Shown: positions 1 through 6,444, numbered from the stretch's first letter. The stretch is DNA of 6,938 bases from an uncultured Fibrobacterota bacterium (GCA_903862805.1 CAIOZP010000662.1:1-6938); one strand, 5' to 3'. The notes: generated by a model not told the origin, from the letters alone. Numbers and translations: made by a program.

Positions 1-51
1 ATCAAGCGGTTTGGTTCGAAGGTCGATCCGGACGTATTTTCCGGCGTCTGA
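1..51 (+). CDS. 3' end of an unidentified upstream gene (partial)
   Basis: Frame 1 is open from the window edge and gives 16 residues, IKRFGSKVDPDVFSGV, before a TGA stop at 49-51. Its codon use is compatible with coding DNA, and its end lies 58 bases before the smpB start, which fits an upstream gene in the same direction. Sixteen residues are too few to assign a family, and the open frame could be chance. Confidence 0.35.
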   Translation: MKRFGSKVDPDVFSGV

Positions 52-109
52 TTCGTGGAACTTTCTGCGACAGGCTGCGCTTCAACAGAATGATGTGGTT
101 TATCAATAA

Positions 110-580
110 ATGGATGCCAAGGCAAAAGAGGATTTTCGTGAGATCGCGCGCAACCGCAAGGCTTGGCACGACTACGAAGTGCTCGATACTTATGAGGCCG
201 GAATCGTTCTCTCGGGAACCGAGGTCAAGTCGGTTCGGGCTGGCAAGATCAACCTTATGGACAGCTATGCGCAAGCCTCCAGCGACGGCGGTATTTACAT
301 CCACCGAATGCACATCAGCGAGTTTACACAGGGGAATCGTTACAACCATAAACCTTACGACAACCGCAAGCTTCTGCTTCATGCACGCGAGATTGCATAT
401 CTGCGGCGCGAGGTTGAGCAGAAACATCTGACTCTTGTTCCGCTTCGGGTTTATTTCAAAAAGCAGTGGATCAAGGTTGAGATTGGTCTTTGCAAGGGCC
501 GCAAAGACTACGACAAACGACATGTGATCGCCGAAAAAGACAACAAGAAACGTCTTGCAAATGTGATGAAGGGCCGATGA
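110..580 (+). CDS. smpB: SsrA-binding protein SmpB
   Basis: SmpB is the small cytoplasmic protein that binds tmRNA (SsrA) and brings it to ribosomes stalled on broken mRNAs, so that the nascent chain is tagged for degradation and the ribosome is freed. The 156-residue product is normal family length. It shows the N-terminal 'RKAWHDYEVLDTYEAGIVL' region, the GTEVKS signature (residues 36-41) followed by the AGKINLMDSYA strand, the RKLLLHAREI segment (86-95), and the basic tail beginning KGRKDYDKR (129-137), which in the family inserts into the mRNA channel. The ATG is fixed by an in-frame TAA immediately upstream at 107-109. No clear Shine-Dalgarno sequence precedes it. The stop overlaps the amidase start as ATGA, which implies translational coupling. 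The ssrA gene itself is not in this window. Confidence 0.97.
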   Translation: MDAKAKEDFREIARNRKAWHDYEVLDTYEAGIVLSGTEVKSVRAGKINLMDSYAQASSDGGIYIHRMHISEFTQGNRYNHKPYDNRKLLLHAREIAYLRREVEQKHLTLVPLRVYFKKQWIKVEIGLCKGRKDYDKRHVIAEKDNKKRLANVMKGR

Positions 581-1818
581 AACTCGTTCGCTTTTTTCTG
601 ATTTTATCTTTTCTCTTTTTGTCAAGTGATGCCGCCACTTCAAAGTGGCTTGTCGGCACAGGCGAAACGCTCGACACACTCAGCGCAATACAGCTTGACG
701 GATCGGAATACATTTCGATCACTTCAGCGGCTACGGCGATCGGACTCGAAGCGAAATCCGATCCGCTCAACGGTATCGCAAGCGTTTCCGATCAGGAAAG
801 CCGCGCAGAATTTCATGCCGGTAGTTCGTTCTGCAAATGCGACGAAGACGTCGTTCGCCTTTCGCATTCTGTCAAGCGAAGTGGCACCCGCATTTTTATT
901 TCATGCGAAGACATCCCGAATATTTTCCCGATGATCAGCGGCGATTCTGTTTTTGCAAAGCCACTCGACCTTCCAGTTTCCGATTCTGTCAAGCAAAGTT
1001 CTGCGGTGACCGATTCAGTCAAACCTGCAAAAGCAATTTCTCATCAACAAACAAAAACCACCGCTGTCGAAAAGAAAACAGACGACGATCCACCGGCGGA
1101 GCCTACCGATAAAAATCCTGTCCACATAAAGACATCTGTGAAAACCGTTGTGATAGATCCCGGTCACGGCGGCATGGATCCCGGTGCAATCGGCGTAAGC
1201 GGCGTTCAGGAAAAGGACATCGTTTTATCGATCGGCACCATGCTCCGCAGCATGATCAAAAGCAAGTCGTCAATCAAAGTTCTGATGACACGCGACAAAG
1301 ACATTTTCATCCCGCTTCGTGATCGAACCAAATTCGCCAACGATCACAAGGCCGATCTCTTCATCAGCATTCACGCAAACAGCATAGGTCGCACAACGGC
1401 CAAAGACGACAACCCTGAAGGCTTCCGCGTCTATTTTCTTTCGCAGGCAAAAAACGAAGACGACAAGCGCGTTGCCATGTTTGAAAACACAGTGGTCGAG
1501 CTCGAAAACAAAGACAAGAAAAAACGCTCGCACATCGACAACATTCTCTTCGACATGGCCAACAACGAGCACCTGAGCGAGAGCCAGGATTTCTCGATCG
1601 CCGTTGCCGACGAAATGGCCGGAACCTCGACGCGATATGGCAAGGGCGTTGGTCAGGCAAACTTCTGGGTGCTCAACGGCGCATGGATGCCGTCGGTTCT
1701 GGTCGAGACCGGATTCGTATCGAACAAAGCCGAAGAGAAGCAACTCGCGACCGCGTCATATCAGCGCAAGCTCGCATCGGCAATGTGCAACGCCGTTTTA
1801 AAATTCAAGAAAAAATAG
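577..1818 (+). CDS. Exported N-acetylmuramoyl-L-alanine amidase (Amidase_3) with stalk-like N-terminal region
   Basis: This is a zinc-dependent peptidoglycan hydrolase that cuts the bond between N-acetylmuramic acid and L-alanine of the stem peptide, in the cell envelope; the family serves cell separation and wall turnover. The 413-residue product starts with a signal peptide: basic MKLVR, hydrophobic core at 6-15, likely cleavage after A19 or A20. Residues about 22-125 form a separate domain resembling copper-amine-oxidase-N/stalk-type modules (IQLDGSEYISITSAATAIGL), not a recognisable AMIN domain; it has a CKC pair and a further Cys. A polar Lys/Thr/Pro linker follows (about 128-187). The catalytic domain (189-413) has all the expected residues: H197 in DPGHGG, E212, H266 in SIHANS and catalytic E377 in ETGFVSN. 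The start at 577 is chosen because it gives the signal peptide and the ATGA overlap with smpB; an open frame extends upstream inside smpB without support. What the N-terminal region binds is unknown. Confidence 0.93.
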   Translation: MKLVRFFLILSFLFLSSDAATSKWLVGTGETLDTLSAIQLDGSEYISITSAATAIGLEAKSDPLNGIASVSDQESRAEFHAGSSFCKCDEDVVRLSHSVKRSGTRIFISCEDIPNIFPMISGDSVFAKPLDLPVSDSVKQSSAVTDSVKPAKAISHQQTKTTAVEKKTDDDPPAEPTDKNPVHIKTSVKTVVIDPGHGGMDPGAIGVSGVQEKDIVLSIGTMLRSMIKSKSSIKVLMTRDKDIFIPLRDRTKFANDHKADLFISIHANSIGRTTAKDDNPEGFRVYFLSQAKNEDDKRVAMFENTVVELENKDKKKRSHIDNILFDMANNEHLSESQDFSIAVADEMAGTSTRYGKGVGQANFWVLNGAWMPSVLVETGFVSNKAEEKQLATASYQRKLASAMCNAVLKFKKK

Positions 1819-1822
1819 GAAG
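1817..1822 (+). promoter_or_regulatory. Ribosome binding site of murI
   Basis: AGGAAG lies four bases before the ATG at 1827, inside and just after the amidase TAG stop. It decides the murI start over the longer upstream open frame. Confidence 0.7.
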
Positions 1823-1826
1823 CAAT

Positions 1827-2654
1827 ATGCCCGACAACAGATCAATCGGCGTTTTCGATTCGGGCATAGGCGGGCTCACAGTCGTGCGCGAAATATTCCG
1901 TCAGGCTCCCGACGAGAGCGTCTATTACCTCGGCGACACCGCGCGTTACCCGTATGGCGGAAGATCCGACGACACCATTGCAATCTTCGGCAAACAGGAC
2001 GCGCGCTTCCTTCTCGAGCACGATATAAAAATGTTGATCGTCGCCTGTAACACCGTCTCGTCGGTGGCGCTCGATGCGATAAAAGTAATTGCAAAAGACA
2101 TTCCGGTGGTCGGTGTGGTCATGCCCGGTTGCCGTGCGGCCGTAGCTCGCAGCGCGACACGCAAGGTCGGGATCATCGGCACGCGCGCGACCATTCGCGC
2201 ACAGTCGTACACCAAAGGAATTCTCGCGATCGATCCGGACGTCGCAGTTTACGGACGCGAATGCCCGCTCTTCGTTCCACTCGTCGAGGAAGGCTTGACA
2301 GATGGAGAAATCCCAAGACTGATCGCGCAACATTATTTGTACGAGCTCAAAGACAACGGCATCGATAGCCTCATACTCGGTTGCACGCACTACCCTTTCC
2401 TCTTCGATGTTATTCAGGAAACAATGGGCAGCGCAATCGAGCTCATCGACAGCGCTGTCTGGACTGCGACCGAAGCTGCAAAACTGCTTAAGGCAATGGA
2501 CGCATTGGCATCACCAGGCCGCAAAGGCGCGGAGGAAAGTAAATTCTTCGTGACTGATTTGACGCAGAGTTTTGCCAATAATGCTGCGAGATTTTTGGGG
2601 CAGGAGTTGAGTTCGCTTGAGGCTGTGGGGATGGAGAGGTTGACTAAGTATTAA
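1827..2654 (+). CDS. murI: Glutamate racemase MurI
   Basis: MurI is a cofactor-independent cytoplasmic enzyme that interconverts L- and D-glutamate and supplies D-Glu for the peptidoglycan stem peptide, which MurD adds. The 275-residue product has normal family length. It shows FDSGIGGLTV at the N-terminus (D11, S12 region), YYLGDTARYPYG, the first catalytic cysteine C74 in ACNTV, and the second catalytic cysteine C186 in GCTHYPFL followed by H188. Both active-site thiols needed for the two-base mechanism are therefore present. The usual ACNTA has Val in place of the last Ala, a mild change. The ATG at 1827 is preceded by AGGA at 1817-1820, which overlaps the amidase stop; the longer open frame upstream lies within the amidase gene and is rejected. 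Position after the amidase puts wall hydrolysis and precursor synthesis in one transcript. Confidence 0.97.
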   Translation: MPDNRSIGVFDSGIGGLTVVREIFRQAPDESVYYLGDTARYPYGGRSDDTIAIFGKQDARFLLEHDIKMLIVACNTVSSVALDAIKVIAKDIPVVGVVMPGCRAAVARSATRKVGIIGTRATIRAQSYTKGILAIDPDVAVYGRECPLFVPLVEEGLTDGEIPRLIAQHYLYELKDNGIDSLILGCTHYPFLFDVIQETMGSAIELIDSAVWTATEAAKLLKAMDALASPGRKGAEESKFFVTDLTQSFANNAARFLGQELSSLEAVGMERLTKY

Positions 2655-2698
2655 GATATGAAAACAATAAGAGTAAAGACAGATAAGGCAGATAAGAG

Positions 2699-2716
2699 GG
2701 GGGAAAGGATTCCCCC
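2699..2716. repeat. Short hairpin downstream of murI
   Basis: GGGGGAA at 2699-2705 pairs with TTCCCCC at 2710-2716 across an AGGA loop. The stem begins 45 bases after the murI stop. No T-run follows, so it is not a standard intrinsic terminator, although it could stabilise the 3' end of the smpB–amidase–murI message. Confidence 0.45.
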
Positions 2717-2854
2717 TGGTCGGAGCCTTGCCTTACGTTCGCCCTTCGGGACTCTCTTCAGTCAAGTCTCCGACGCACCCCCTTCAGCGGGTTCTTTTTC
2801 CTCGCCAGCTCGGGAACATGACCCCGCAACGCCCCGCTCTCACAAAACTCCCAT

Positions 2855-2901
2855 CCCACTTCGTGGGCCCCTCTTTTCCGGTTTGAGACCGAAAAAGAGG
2901 G
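2855..2901. repeat. Pair of hairpins, one with a 14-bp stem
   Basis: CCCAC/GTGGG (2855-2867, loop TTC) is followed directly by a longer inverted repeat. CCCTCTTTTCCGGT at 2869-2882 pairs with 2888-2901 with a single mismatch across a TTGAG loop. There is no downstream T-run, so terminator function is doubtful. The pair sits eight bases before the large palindromic element and may belong to the same repeat array. Confidence 0.6.
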
Positions 2902-2909
2902 AAGGCAGA

Positions 2910-3050
2910 CCTCACCCCCAACCCCTCTCCTTCAGAGAGGGAAGCTTGCTTTCAAATATTCGTTTGATTGACAAAGAAGAATCAATTGCGTTTGTTTCTG
3001 ATTCTAATTTTTCTTCTCCCCTCTCTGAAGGAGAGGGGTCGGGGGTGAGG
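2910..3050. repeat. 141-bp palindromic intergenic element with 32-bp inverted arms
   Basis: The left arm (2910-2941) and right arm (3019-3050) are inverted copies matching at 31 of 32 positions; the only difference is A at 2920 against C at 3040. The 77-base spacer is AT-rich and contains a nested inverted repeat, AGAATCA (2978-2984) and TGATTCT (2999-3005). The arms contain CCTCTCC and AGAGAGGG, and one reading of the right arm's reverse strand gives LTPDPSPSERGE, a peptide string I recognise as a frequent spurious translation of intergenic repeats in many bacterial genomes. The arrangement resembles REP-doublet or MITE-like elements: two inverted arms around a spacer with no coding capacity. 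I see no target-site duplication at the ends. Assignment to a named family would need a genome-wide search. Confidence 0.75.
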
Positions 3051-3103
3051 TTGTCGCATTTGTCAACCAGCGAACTATCACCACTGCCCACGCATAACAT
3101 AGC

Positions 3104-3116
3104 CCCCCAGTGGGGG
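3104..3116. repeat. CCCCC/GGGGG mini-hairpin in a C/G-run stretch
   Basis: CCCCC (3104-3108) and GGGGG (3112-3116) enclose AGT, followed by GCGCGCC and another G-run at 3130-3136. This is a second repeat-like block, distinct in sequence from the 141-bp element. It has no recognisable coding or regulatory role. Confidence 0.4.
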
Positions 3117-3164
3117 CGCGCCGACAGGCGGGGGGGTTGGGGTCACATCTTCCTTGGCGGGTCT

Positions 3165-3230
3165 AAGGGGTGGCTAACCCCTTCCTCTTCTGTCTTATTC
3201 TTCTGCCTTCCTGACTTCTTCTTCTCTCTT
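3165..3230 (+). terminator. Hairpin followed by a pyrimidine-rich tract (possible terminator)
   Basis: AAGGGGT (3165-3171) pairs with ACCCCTT (3177-3183) across a five-base loop, GGCTA. About 47 bases follow that are almost entirely C and T, with only scattered G or A. The tract is T-rich but interrupted by C, so it would be a weak intrinsic terminator at best. Its place just upstream of the yebC promoter region would let it insulate the two operons. A pyrimidine tract of this kind could equally be a Rho-loading region in the transcript. Confidence 0.35.
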
Positions 3231-3254
3231 GTCAAGCAATCAAAAAAATATAAT
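3229..3254 (+). promoter_or_regulatory. Candidate promoter of the yebC–ruvCAB operon
   Basis: A perfect TATAAT lies at 3249-3254 in an AT-rich stretch, 27 bases before the yebC ATG. TTGTCA at 3229-3234 resembles a -35 box, but the spacer is only 14 bases, shorter than the usual 16-18, so the -10 assignment is firmer than the -35. No LexA-type SOS operator is visible here, although ruv genes are SOS-regulated in Escherichia coli. Confidence 0.45.
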
Positions 3255-3266
3255 CCATAAATTTAC

Positions 3267-3273
3267 AAAGGAG
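3267..3273 (+). promoter_or_regulatory. Strong ribosome binding site of yebC
   Basis: AAAGGAG lies eight bases before the ATG at 3282. It is the best Shine-Dalgarno match in the window and fits yebC being the first gene of its operon. Confidence 0.8.
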
Positions 3274-3281
3274 AACTTTCA

Positions 3282-4028
3282 ATGTCTGGACATTCCAAAT
3301 GGGCAACCATAAAACGCGCTAAAGGCAAAACCGACGCAGCTCGCGGAAAACTCTTCGGCAGACTGATCAAGGAAATCACGGTCGCGGCAAAGTCCAGCGG
3401 GGACATAGACGGTAATCCGCGCCTGCGTGCAGCGGTTGCTACAGCCAAGAGCAACAACATGCCGAGCAAAAACATAGAGGCTGCAATCGCCCGCGGTTCA
3501 GGCACAGCCGAAGGCGCGAACTACGAGGAGATCGTTTTCGAAGGATACGCTCCGGCCGGTGTCGCCGTTGTTGTCGAGTGCCTAACAGACAACCGCAACC
3601 GCACAGTCGGCGAAGTGCGTCATGCCTTTACAAAATACGGCGGAAGCCTCGGTACGACGAACTCGGTTCTGTGGATGTTTGCCCGCAAAGGTGTTATCGA
3701 AATTGACAAGGCGGCAATCGGCGAAGACGAACTTATGGAACTCGCGCTCGAAGCCGGTGCCGAAGACATTTCAACACTCGACGAAGTTTACGAAGTGACC
3801 ACCCCACCCGATGCTTTCGAACCAGTTCGCTCGGCAATCGAGGCGAAAAAAGTTTCGATGCTTTCGGCGGAAATTTCGAAGGTACCGGAGAACACAGTGA
3901 CGGTCACTGGAGACGGTGTCGGTAAGGTCATGAAGCTGATTGGTGTGCTCGACGATCTCGACGACGTGCAGAACGTCTTCTCGAACTTCGATGCGTCGGA
4001 CGAAGACATGGAAGCGGCGCAGGAATAA
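3282..4028 (+). CDS. yebC: YebC/PmpR family protein
   Basis: This is a conserved cytoplasmic protein of the YebC/TACO1 family, described in the literature both as a DNA-binding transcriptional regulator (PmpR-type) and as a translation factor that helps ribosomes through difficult sequences such as proline runs. The 248-residue product has full family length. It opens with the family signature MSGHSKWATIKRAKGKTDAARGKLFGRLIKEI, followed by GNPRLRAAVATAKSNNMPSKNIEAAIARGSG, YEEIVFEGYAPAGVAVVVECLTDNRNRT, and the GGSLGTTNSVLWMF segment. The C-terminus is acidic (DASDEDMEAAQE). The start is supported by a strong ribosome binding site. Its stop lies one base before the ruvC start. The yebC–ruvC pairing is a widely conserved bacterial neighbourhood, but a direct role in junction resolution is not established. 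Confidence 0.96.
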   Translation: MSGHSKWATIKRAKGKTDAARGKLFGRLIKEITVAAKSSGDIDGNPRLRAAVATAKSNNMPSKNIEAAIARGSGTAEGANYEEIVFEGYAPAGVAVVVECLTDNRNRTVGEVRHAFTKYGGSLGTTNSVLWMFARKGVIEIDKAAIGEDELMELALEAGAEDISTLDEVYEVTTPPDAFEPVRSAIEAKKVSMLSAEISKVPENTVTVTGDGVGKVMKLIGVLDDLDDVQNVFSNFDASDEDMEAAQE

Positions 4029-4029
4029 G

Positions 4030-4536
4030 GTGGTCATTTTCGGCATTGATCCTGGCACGACGATTCTCGGCTGGGGAGTGATCCGCGCCGAGGGCAGTCG
4101 CATGGTCTGTCTCGACTGCGGAACGATCCGCCCGAAAGCCGGTGAACTCGCCGACAAACTTCTCACGATATTCGACGGTCTTACCGAGAAGCTTGCGATC
4201 TGGAAACCCGATCTGGTCAGCATCGAAGAAGCGTTCTATTCCGACAACGTACGAACCGCACTCGTGCTCGGACATGCACGCGGAGTCGCTATGCTTGCTG
4301 CAAAAAAAATTGGTGCTGCAATTGCAGAGTTCGCGCCGCGTGAAATTAAAAAATCTCTCACCGGAAACGGCAATGCAGAGAAAGATCAGGTCGCGTATAT
4401 GGTCTCGATGATGCTTGGAATGCAAGGTGAAAAACATGTAGCCGATATTACCGATGCGCTCGCGGCCGCAATCTGCGGCTACCATCATGCGGGTTCTGCG
4501 GTCGCTCTTGCGGCTACGAAAAGCAAGAAAGGCTGA
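4030..4536 (+). CDS. ruvC: Crossover junction endodeoxyribonuclease RuvC
   Basis: RuvC is the Holliday-junction resolvase: a dimeric, magnesium-dependent nuclease that nicks two opposing strands of a four-way junction moved into position by RuvAB. The 168-residue product is of normal length. The acidic active site is complete: D7 in the FGIDPGT motif, E66 in SIEEAFYSDN, and D139 and D142 in ADITDALA. This is the RNase H-like fold arrangement of the family. Translation begins at GTG 4030, one base after the yebC stop, with AGGA at 4021-4024 as ribosome binding site. An ATG at 3940 in the same frame would overlap yebC by 89 bases and put about 30 unrelated residues before the motif, so it is rejected. 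Three bases separate its stop from ruvA. Confidence 0.97.
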   Translation: MVIFGIDPGTTILGWGVIRAEGSRMVCLDCGTIRPKAGELADKLLTIFDGLTEKLAIWKPDLVSIEEAFYSDNVRTALVLGHARGVAMLAAKKIGAAIAEFAPREIKKSLTGNGNAEKDQVAYMVSMMLGMQGEKHVADITDALAAAICGYHHAGSAVALAATKSKKG

Positions 4537-4539
4537 TCA

Positions 4540-5151
4540 ATGTTTGAATATGTAAATGGCACGCTTGACGAAACGGGAACCGAACACGCCGTGCTTGACG
4601 TCGGGGGAATCGGTTATCTCGTCTTCGCTCCGCAGTCAACGCTTGCGGCACTGCCGGCGAAGGGCGAACGGGTAAAGCTCTTCACTTACCACTATGTTCG
4701 CGAAGACATGGAAAAGCTATTCGGCTTCTTGACAAAAGGAGAACGCGAGGCGTTTTTGCGCCTGCTCGATATTTCGCAGGTAGGCCCGAAAGCAGCGCTC
4801 GCGGTTCTATCTGGAATGTCGGTTCGTGATCTTGCACTTGCGGTTCATATGGGTGACGCGGCAAGGTTCAAAACTATTTCCGGCATCGGCCCGAAGACCG
4901 CGCAACGAATCGTGCTTGAACTGAAGGGCAAGCTCGATCCATCGTTGCTTGCGTCTATTCCTCCGAGTCAACGCAATGCAAAGAAGGCCGCCGCTCAAAC
5001 TTTTCCGGCTCGCGAAGATGCCTATGCAGCGCTTATCGCACTCGGCTACAGCGAGTCGCAGGTGCTTGCGGCATTGGCCCGTGTCGAAGAAACGGTTACT
5101 TCCGATTCAACGGCAGAGGCATGGATCCGTTCAGCCCTGAAGGTGGTGTAA
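4540..5151 (+). CDS. ruvA: Holliday junction branch-migration protein RuvA
   Basis: RuvA tetramers clamp the four-way junction in a square-planar form and load the RuvB motor. The 203-residue product is normal length. The N-terminal OB-fold domain (about 1-62) contains the VREDMEKLFGF segment. Two helix-hairpin-helix DNA-binding motifs follow: ISQVGPKAAL (78-87) and ISGIGPKTAQRIVLELKGK (113-131). A flexible linker (about 135-157) leads to the C-terminal RuvB-contacting domain III (about 158-203; EDAYAALIALGYSESQV). A ribosome binding site, AGAAAGG, lies at 4526-4532 inside the ruvC end. The TAA stop is followed directly by the ruvB ATG, so translation of the two partners is probably coupled. 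Confidence 0.97.
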   Translation: MFEYVNGTLDETGTEHAVLDVGGIGYLVFAPQSTLAALPAKGERVKLFTYHYVREDMEKLFGFLTKGEREAFLRLLDISQVGPKAALAVLSGMSVRDLALAVHMGDAARFKTISGIGPKTAQRIVLELKGKLDPSLLASIPPSQRNAKKAAAQTFPAREDAYAALIALGYSESQVLAALARVEETVTSDSTAEAWIRSALKVV

Positions 5152-6210
5152 ATGTCTGCACAGAATGAGCGCATTATTTCGGCAGAGGTTCGGTCGTCAG
5201 ATCAGGAATTCGAGCTAACGATCAGGCCAAAAACATTCGATGATTTTATTGGTCAAGAGAAACTCAAAGACAACCTGAAGATATTTGTGACTGCCGCAAA
5301 AAAGCGCGGTGAAGCGCTTGATCACATTCTCTTTTCAGGCCCGCCAGGCTTAGGTAAAACTACGCTTGCTCAAATTTTAGCGAACGAACTTGGTGCCGGA
5401 ATTTCTATTACATCAGGGCCGGTACTCGAGAAAAAAGGAGACCTCGCCGGTATGCTAACTTCGCTTGCCGAACGCGATCTTTTTTTCATCGACGAGATTC
5501 ATCGTCTCAATCGACTTGTAGAGGAATCTCTTTATCCGGCAATCGAAGATTTTGTTTTTGATATTATGACCGGAGAAGGCCCGGCGGCGCGATCGATCCG
5601 CATTCCGCTTTCTCCGTTTACGCTTGTGGGTGCGACCACTCGTGCGGGGCTTATCACATCGCCGATGCTTGCCCGTTTCGGCTACGTGGGACGAATGGAA
5701 TATTACTCCGCCGAAGATCTTCAGCGTGTGGTAATGCGTTCGTCGGGCATACTCAATATTCCATGTGATACCGATGCCGCGCTTGAACTCGGCCGCCGGT
5801 CGCGTGGAACTCCGCGTGTTGCAAACCGTCTGCTCCGTCGTGCGCGAGATGTCGCTGAGGTTAAGGGCAACGGCCGCATCACGCTTGACGCGGCGCGACA
5901 GGCGCTGAACATGCTCGGCATCGACGAAACCGGACTCGACGACATGGACCGTCGCGTTCTGATGGCGATAATCGAGCACTACGGCGGCGGGCCGGTGGGT
6001 ATCAACAATATCGCAGTCGTAGTCGGCGAAGAGCCCGACACCATTGAAGATGTTTACGAACCATACCTGATTCAAACCGGCTTTTTAAAACGCACGCCGC
6101 GTGGCCGTGAGGTGACAGGCCGTACCTATAATTATTTTAACCTCAAGCCGCCGGCCGGACGCGACATAAGCATTGCGCGCCCCGACCTCTTCGGCAATAT
6201 CGAAGATTGA
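5152..6210 (+). CDS. ruvB: Holliday junction branch-migration ATPase RuvB
   Basis: RuvB forms hexameric AAA+ rings on the two opposite duplex arms of a RuvA-bound junction and pumps DNA by ATP hydrolysis, giving branch migration before RuvC cuts. The 352-residue product is slightly long for the family (commonly about 330-350), with a short extra N-terminus before the conserved [11 protein letters not shown]. Visible motifs are Walker [11 protein letters not shown] (62-71), with K69; Walker B, FIDEIH, with D114 and E115; sensor 1, GATTRAGL, from G160; the arginine finger R175 in ARFG; and sensor 2, R222 in RGTPRV. The C-terminal winged-helix domain contains [33 protein letters not shown] family sequence. 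The finger region reads [14 protein letters not shown], whereas many RuvB proteins have LRDRFG; the finger Arg is kept. It starts with no gap after ruvA, with AAGGTGG at 5140-5146 as ribosome binding site. Confidence 0.98.
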   Translation: MSAQNERIISAEVRSSDQEFELTIRPKTFDDFIGQEKLKDNLKIFVTAAKKRGEALDHILFSGPPGLGKTTLAQILANELGAGISITSGPVLEKKGDLAGMLTSLAERDLFFIDEIHRLNRLVEESLYPAIEDFVFDIMTGEGPAARSIRIPLSPFTLVGATTRAGLITSPMLARFGYVGRMEYYSAEDLQRVVMRSSGILNIPCDTDAALELGRRSRGTPRVANRLLRRARDVAEVKGNGRITLDAARQALNMLGIDETGLDDMDRRVLMAIIEHYGGGPVGINNIAVVVGEEPDTIEDVYEPYLIQTGFLKRTPRGREVTGRTYNYFNLKPPAGRDISIARPDLFGNIED

Positions 6211-6225
6211 CAAAAGGGAATAATC

Positions 6226-6444
6226 GTGCATTTTGCTGAACTCGGAAAATTTCTTCTAATCGCCGGATCGATCATGCTAATCCTCGGCACGCTGTTCCTA
6301 TTTGCCGACAAGTTGCCATTCGGCCGCATGCCCGGCGATCTTTCATTTGGTAGCAACGGCTTCAAGGTTCACATACCAATCGCGACCTGCATCGTGGTGA
6401 GTCTGCTTCTCACTCTCGTCTTCAATTTTCTTTCGGGTAAATAG
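6226..6444 (+). CDS. DUF2905 family small membrane protein
   Basis: This is a 72-residue protein with two predicted transmembrane helices (about 6-26 and 50-69) joined by a loop carrying LPFGRMPGDLSF (30-41), the conserved LP-G-x-PGD core of DUF2905. It is an inner-membrane protein of unknown function. Translation starts at GTG 6226 with AAAAGGGAA at 6212-6220 as ribosome binding site, 15 bases after ruvB, so it probably sits at the end of the ruv transcript. DUF2905 genes occur next to ruvB or nearby housekeeping genes in several phyla, but no mechanistic link to recombination is known to me. The protein is too small for an enzymatic domain. Confidence 0.88.
   Translation: MHFAELGKFLLIAGSIMLILGTLFLFADKLPFGRMPGDLSFGSNGFKVHIPIATCIVVSLLLTLVFNFLSGK

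Larger units (their letters stand above)
2655..3281. other. 627-base non-coding gap between the two operons, repeat-rich
   Basis: No credible gene is present. A 200-codon open frame spans most of it, but its product is a Pro/Ser-rich string, it runs through palindromic repeats and it lacks family features. The content in order is: a GGGGGAA/TTCCCCC hairpin just after murI, GC-rich sequence with TCGGAG/CTCCGA and small hairpins, a 14-bp-stem hairpin, a 141-bp palindromic element, C/G-run hairpins, a 7-bp hairpin leading into a pyrimidine-rich tract, and finally an AT-rich stretch with TATAAT and the yebC ribosome binding site. The density of inverted repeats suggests dispersed repeat elements have accumulated here. 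The gap also separates the murI and yebC transcription units. Confidence 0.8.

Noticed and set aside
2..679. A 225-codon frame on the - strand across smpB
   Set aside because: It lies opposite smpB and the start of the amidase, both of which are firmly identified; the product has no recognisable features.
1270..1743. A 157-codon frame on the - strand across the amidase catalytic domain
   Set aside because: Shadow of the amidase gene, whose catalytic residues are all present in the + frame.
2910..3050. CRISPR array
   Set aside because: There are only two arm copies and they are inverted, not direct; there are no regularly spaced repeats and no cas genes in the window.
2912..3100. A 62-codon frame on the - strand containing LTPDPSPSERGE
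   Set aside because: The peptide string comes directly from the inverted repeat arm and is a familiar spurious translation of intergenic repeats.
2658..3260. A 200-codon open frame on the + strand between murI and yebC
   Set aside because: It runs through the 141-bp palindrome and several hairpins, its product is a Pro/Ser-rich string with no family features, and it has no convincing ribosome binding site. Best explained as repeats that happen to lack stops in this frame.
3229..3281. LexA/SOS operator upstream of the yebC–ruv operon
   Set aside because: Neither a CTGT-N8-ACAG nor a GAAC-N4-GTTC palindrome is present in this stretch.
5455..6075. A 206-codon frame on the - strand across ruvB
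   Set aside because: Antisense shadow of ruvB, which has complete AAA+ motifs on the + strand.
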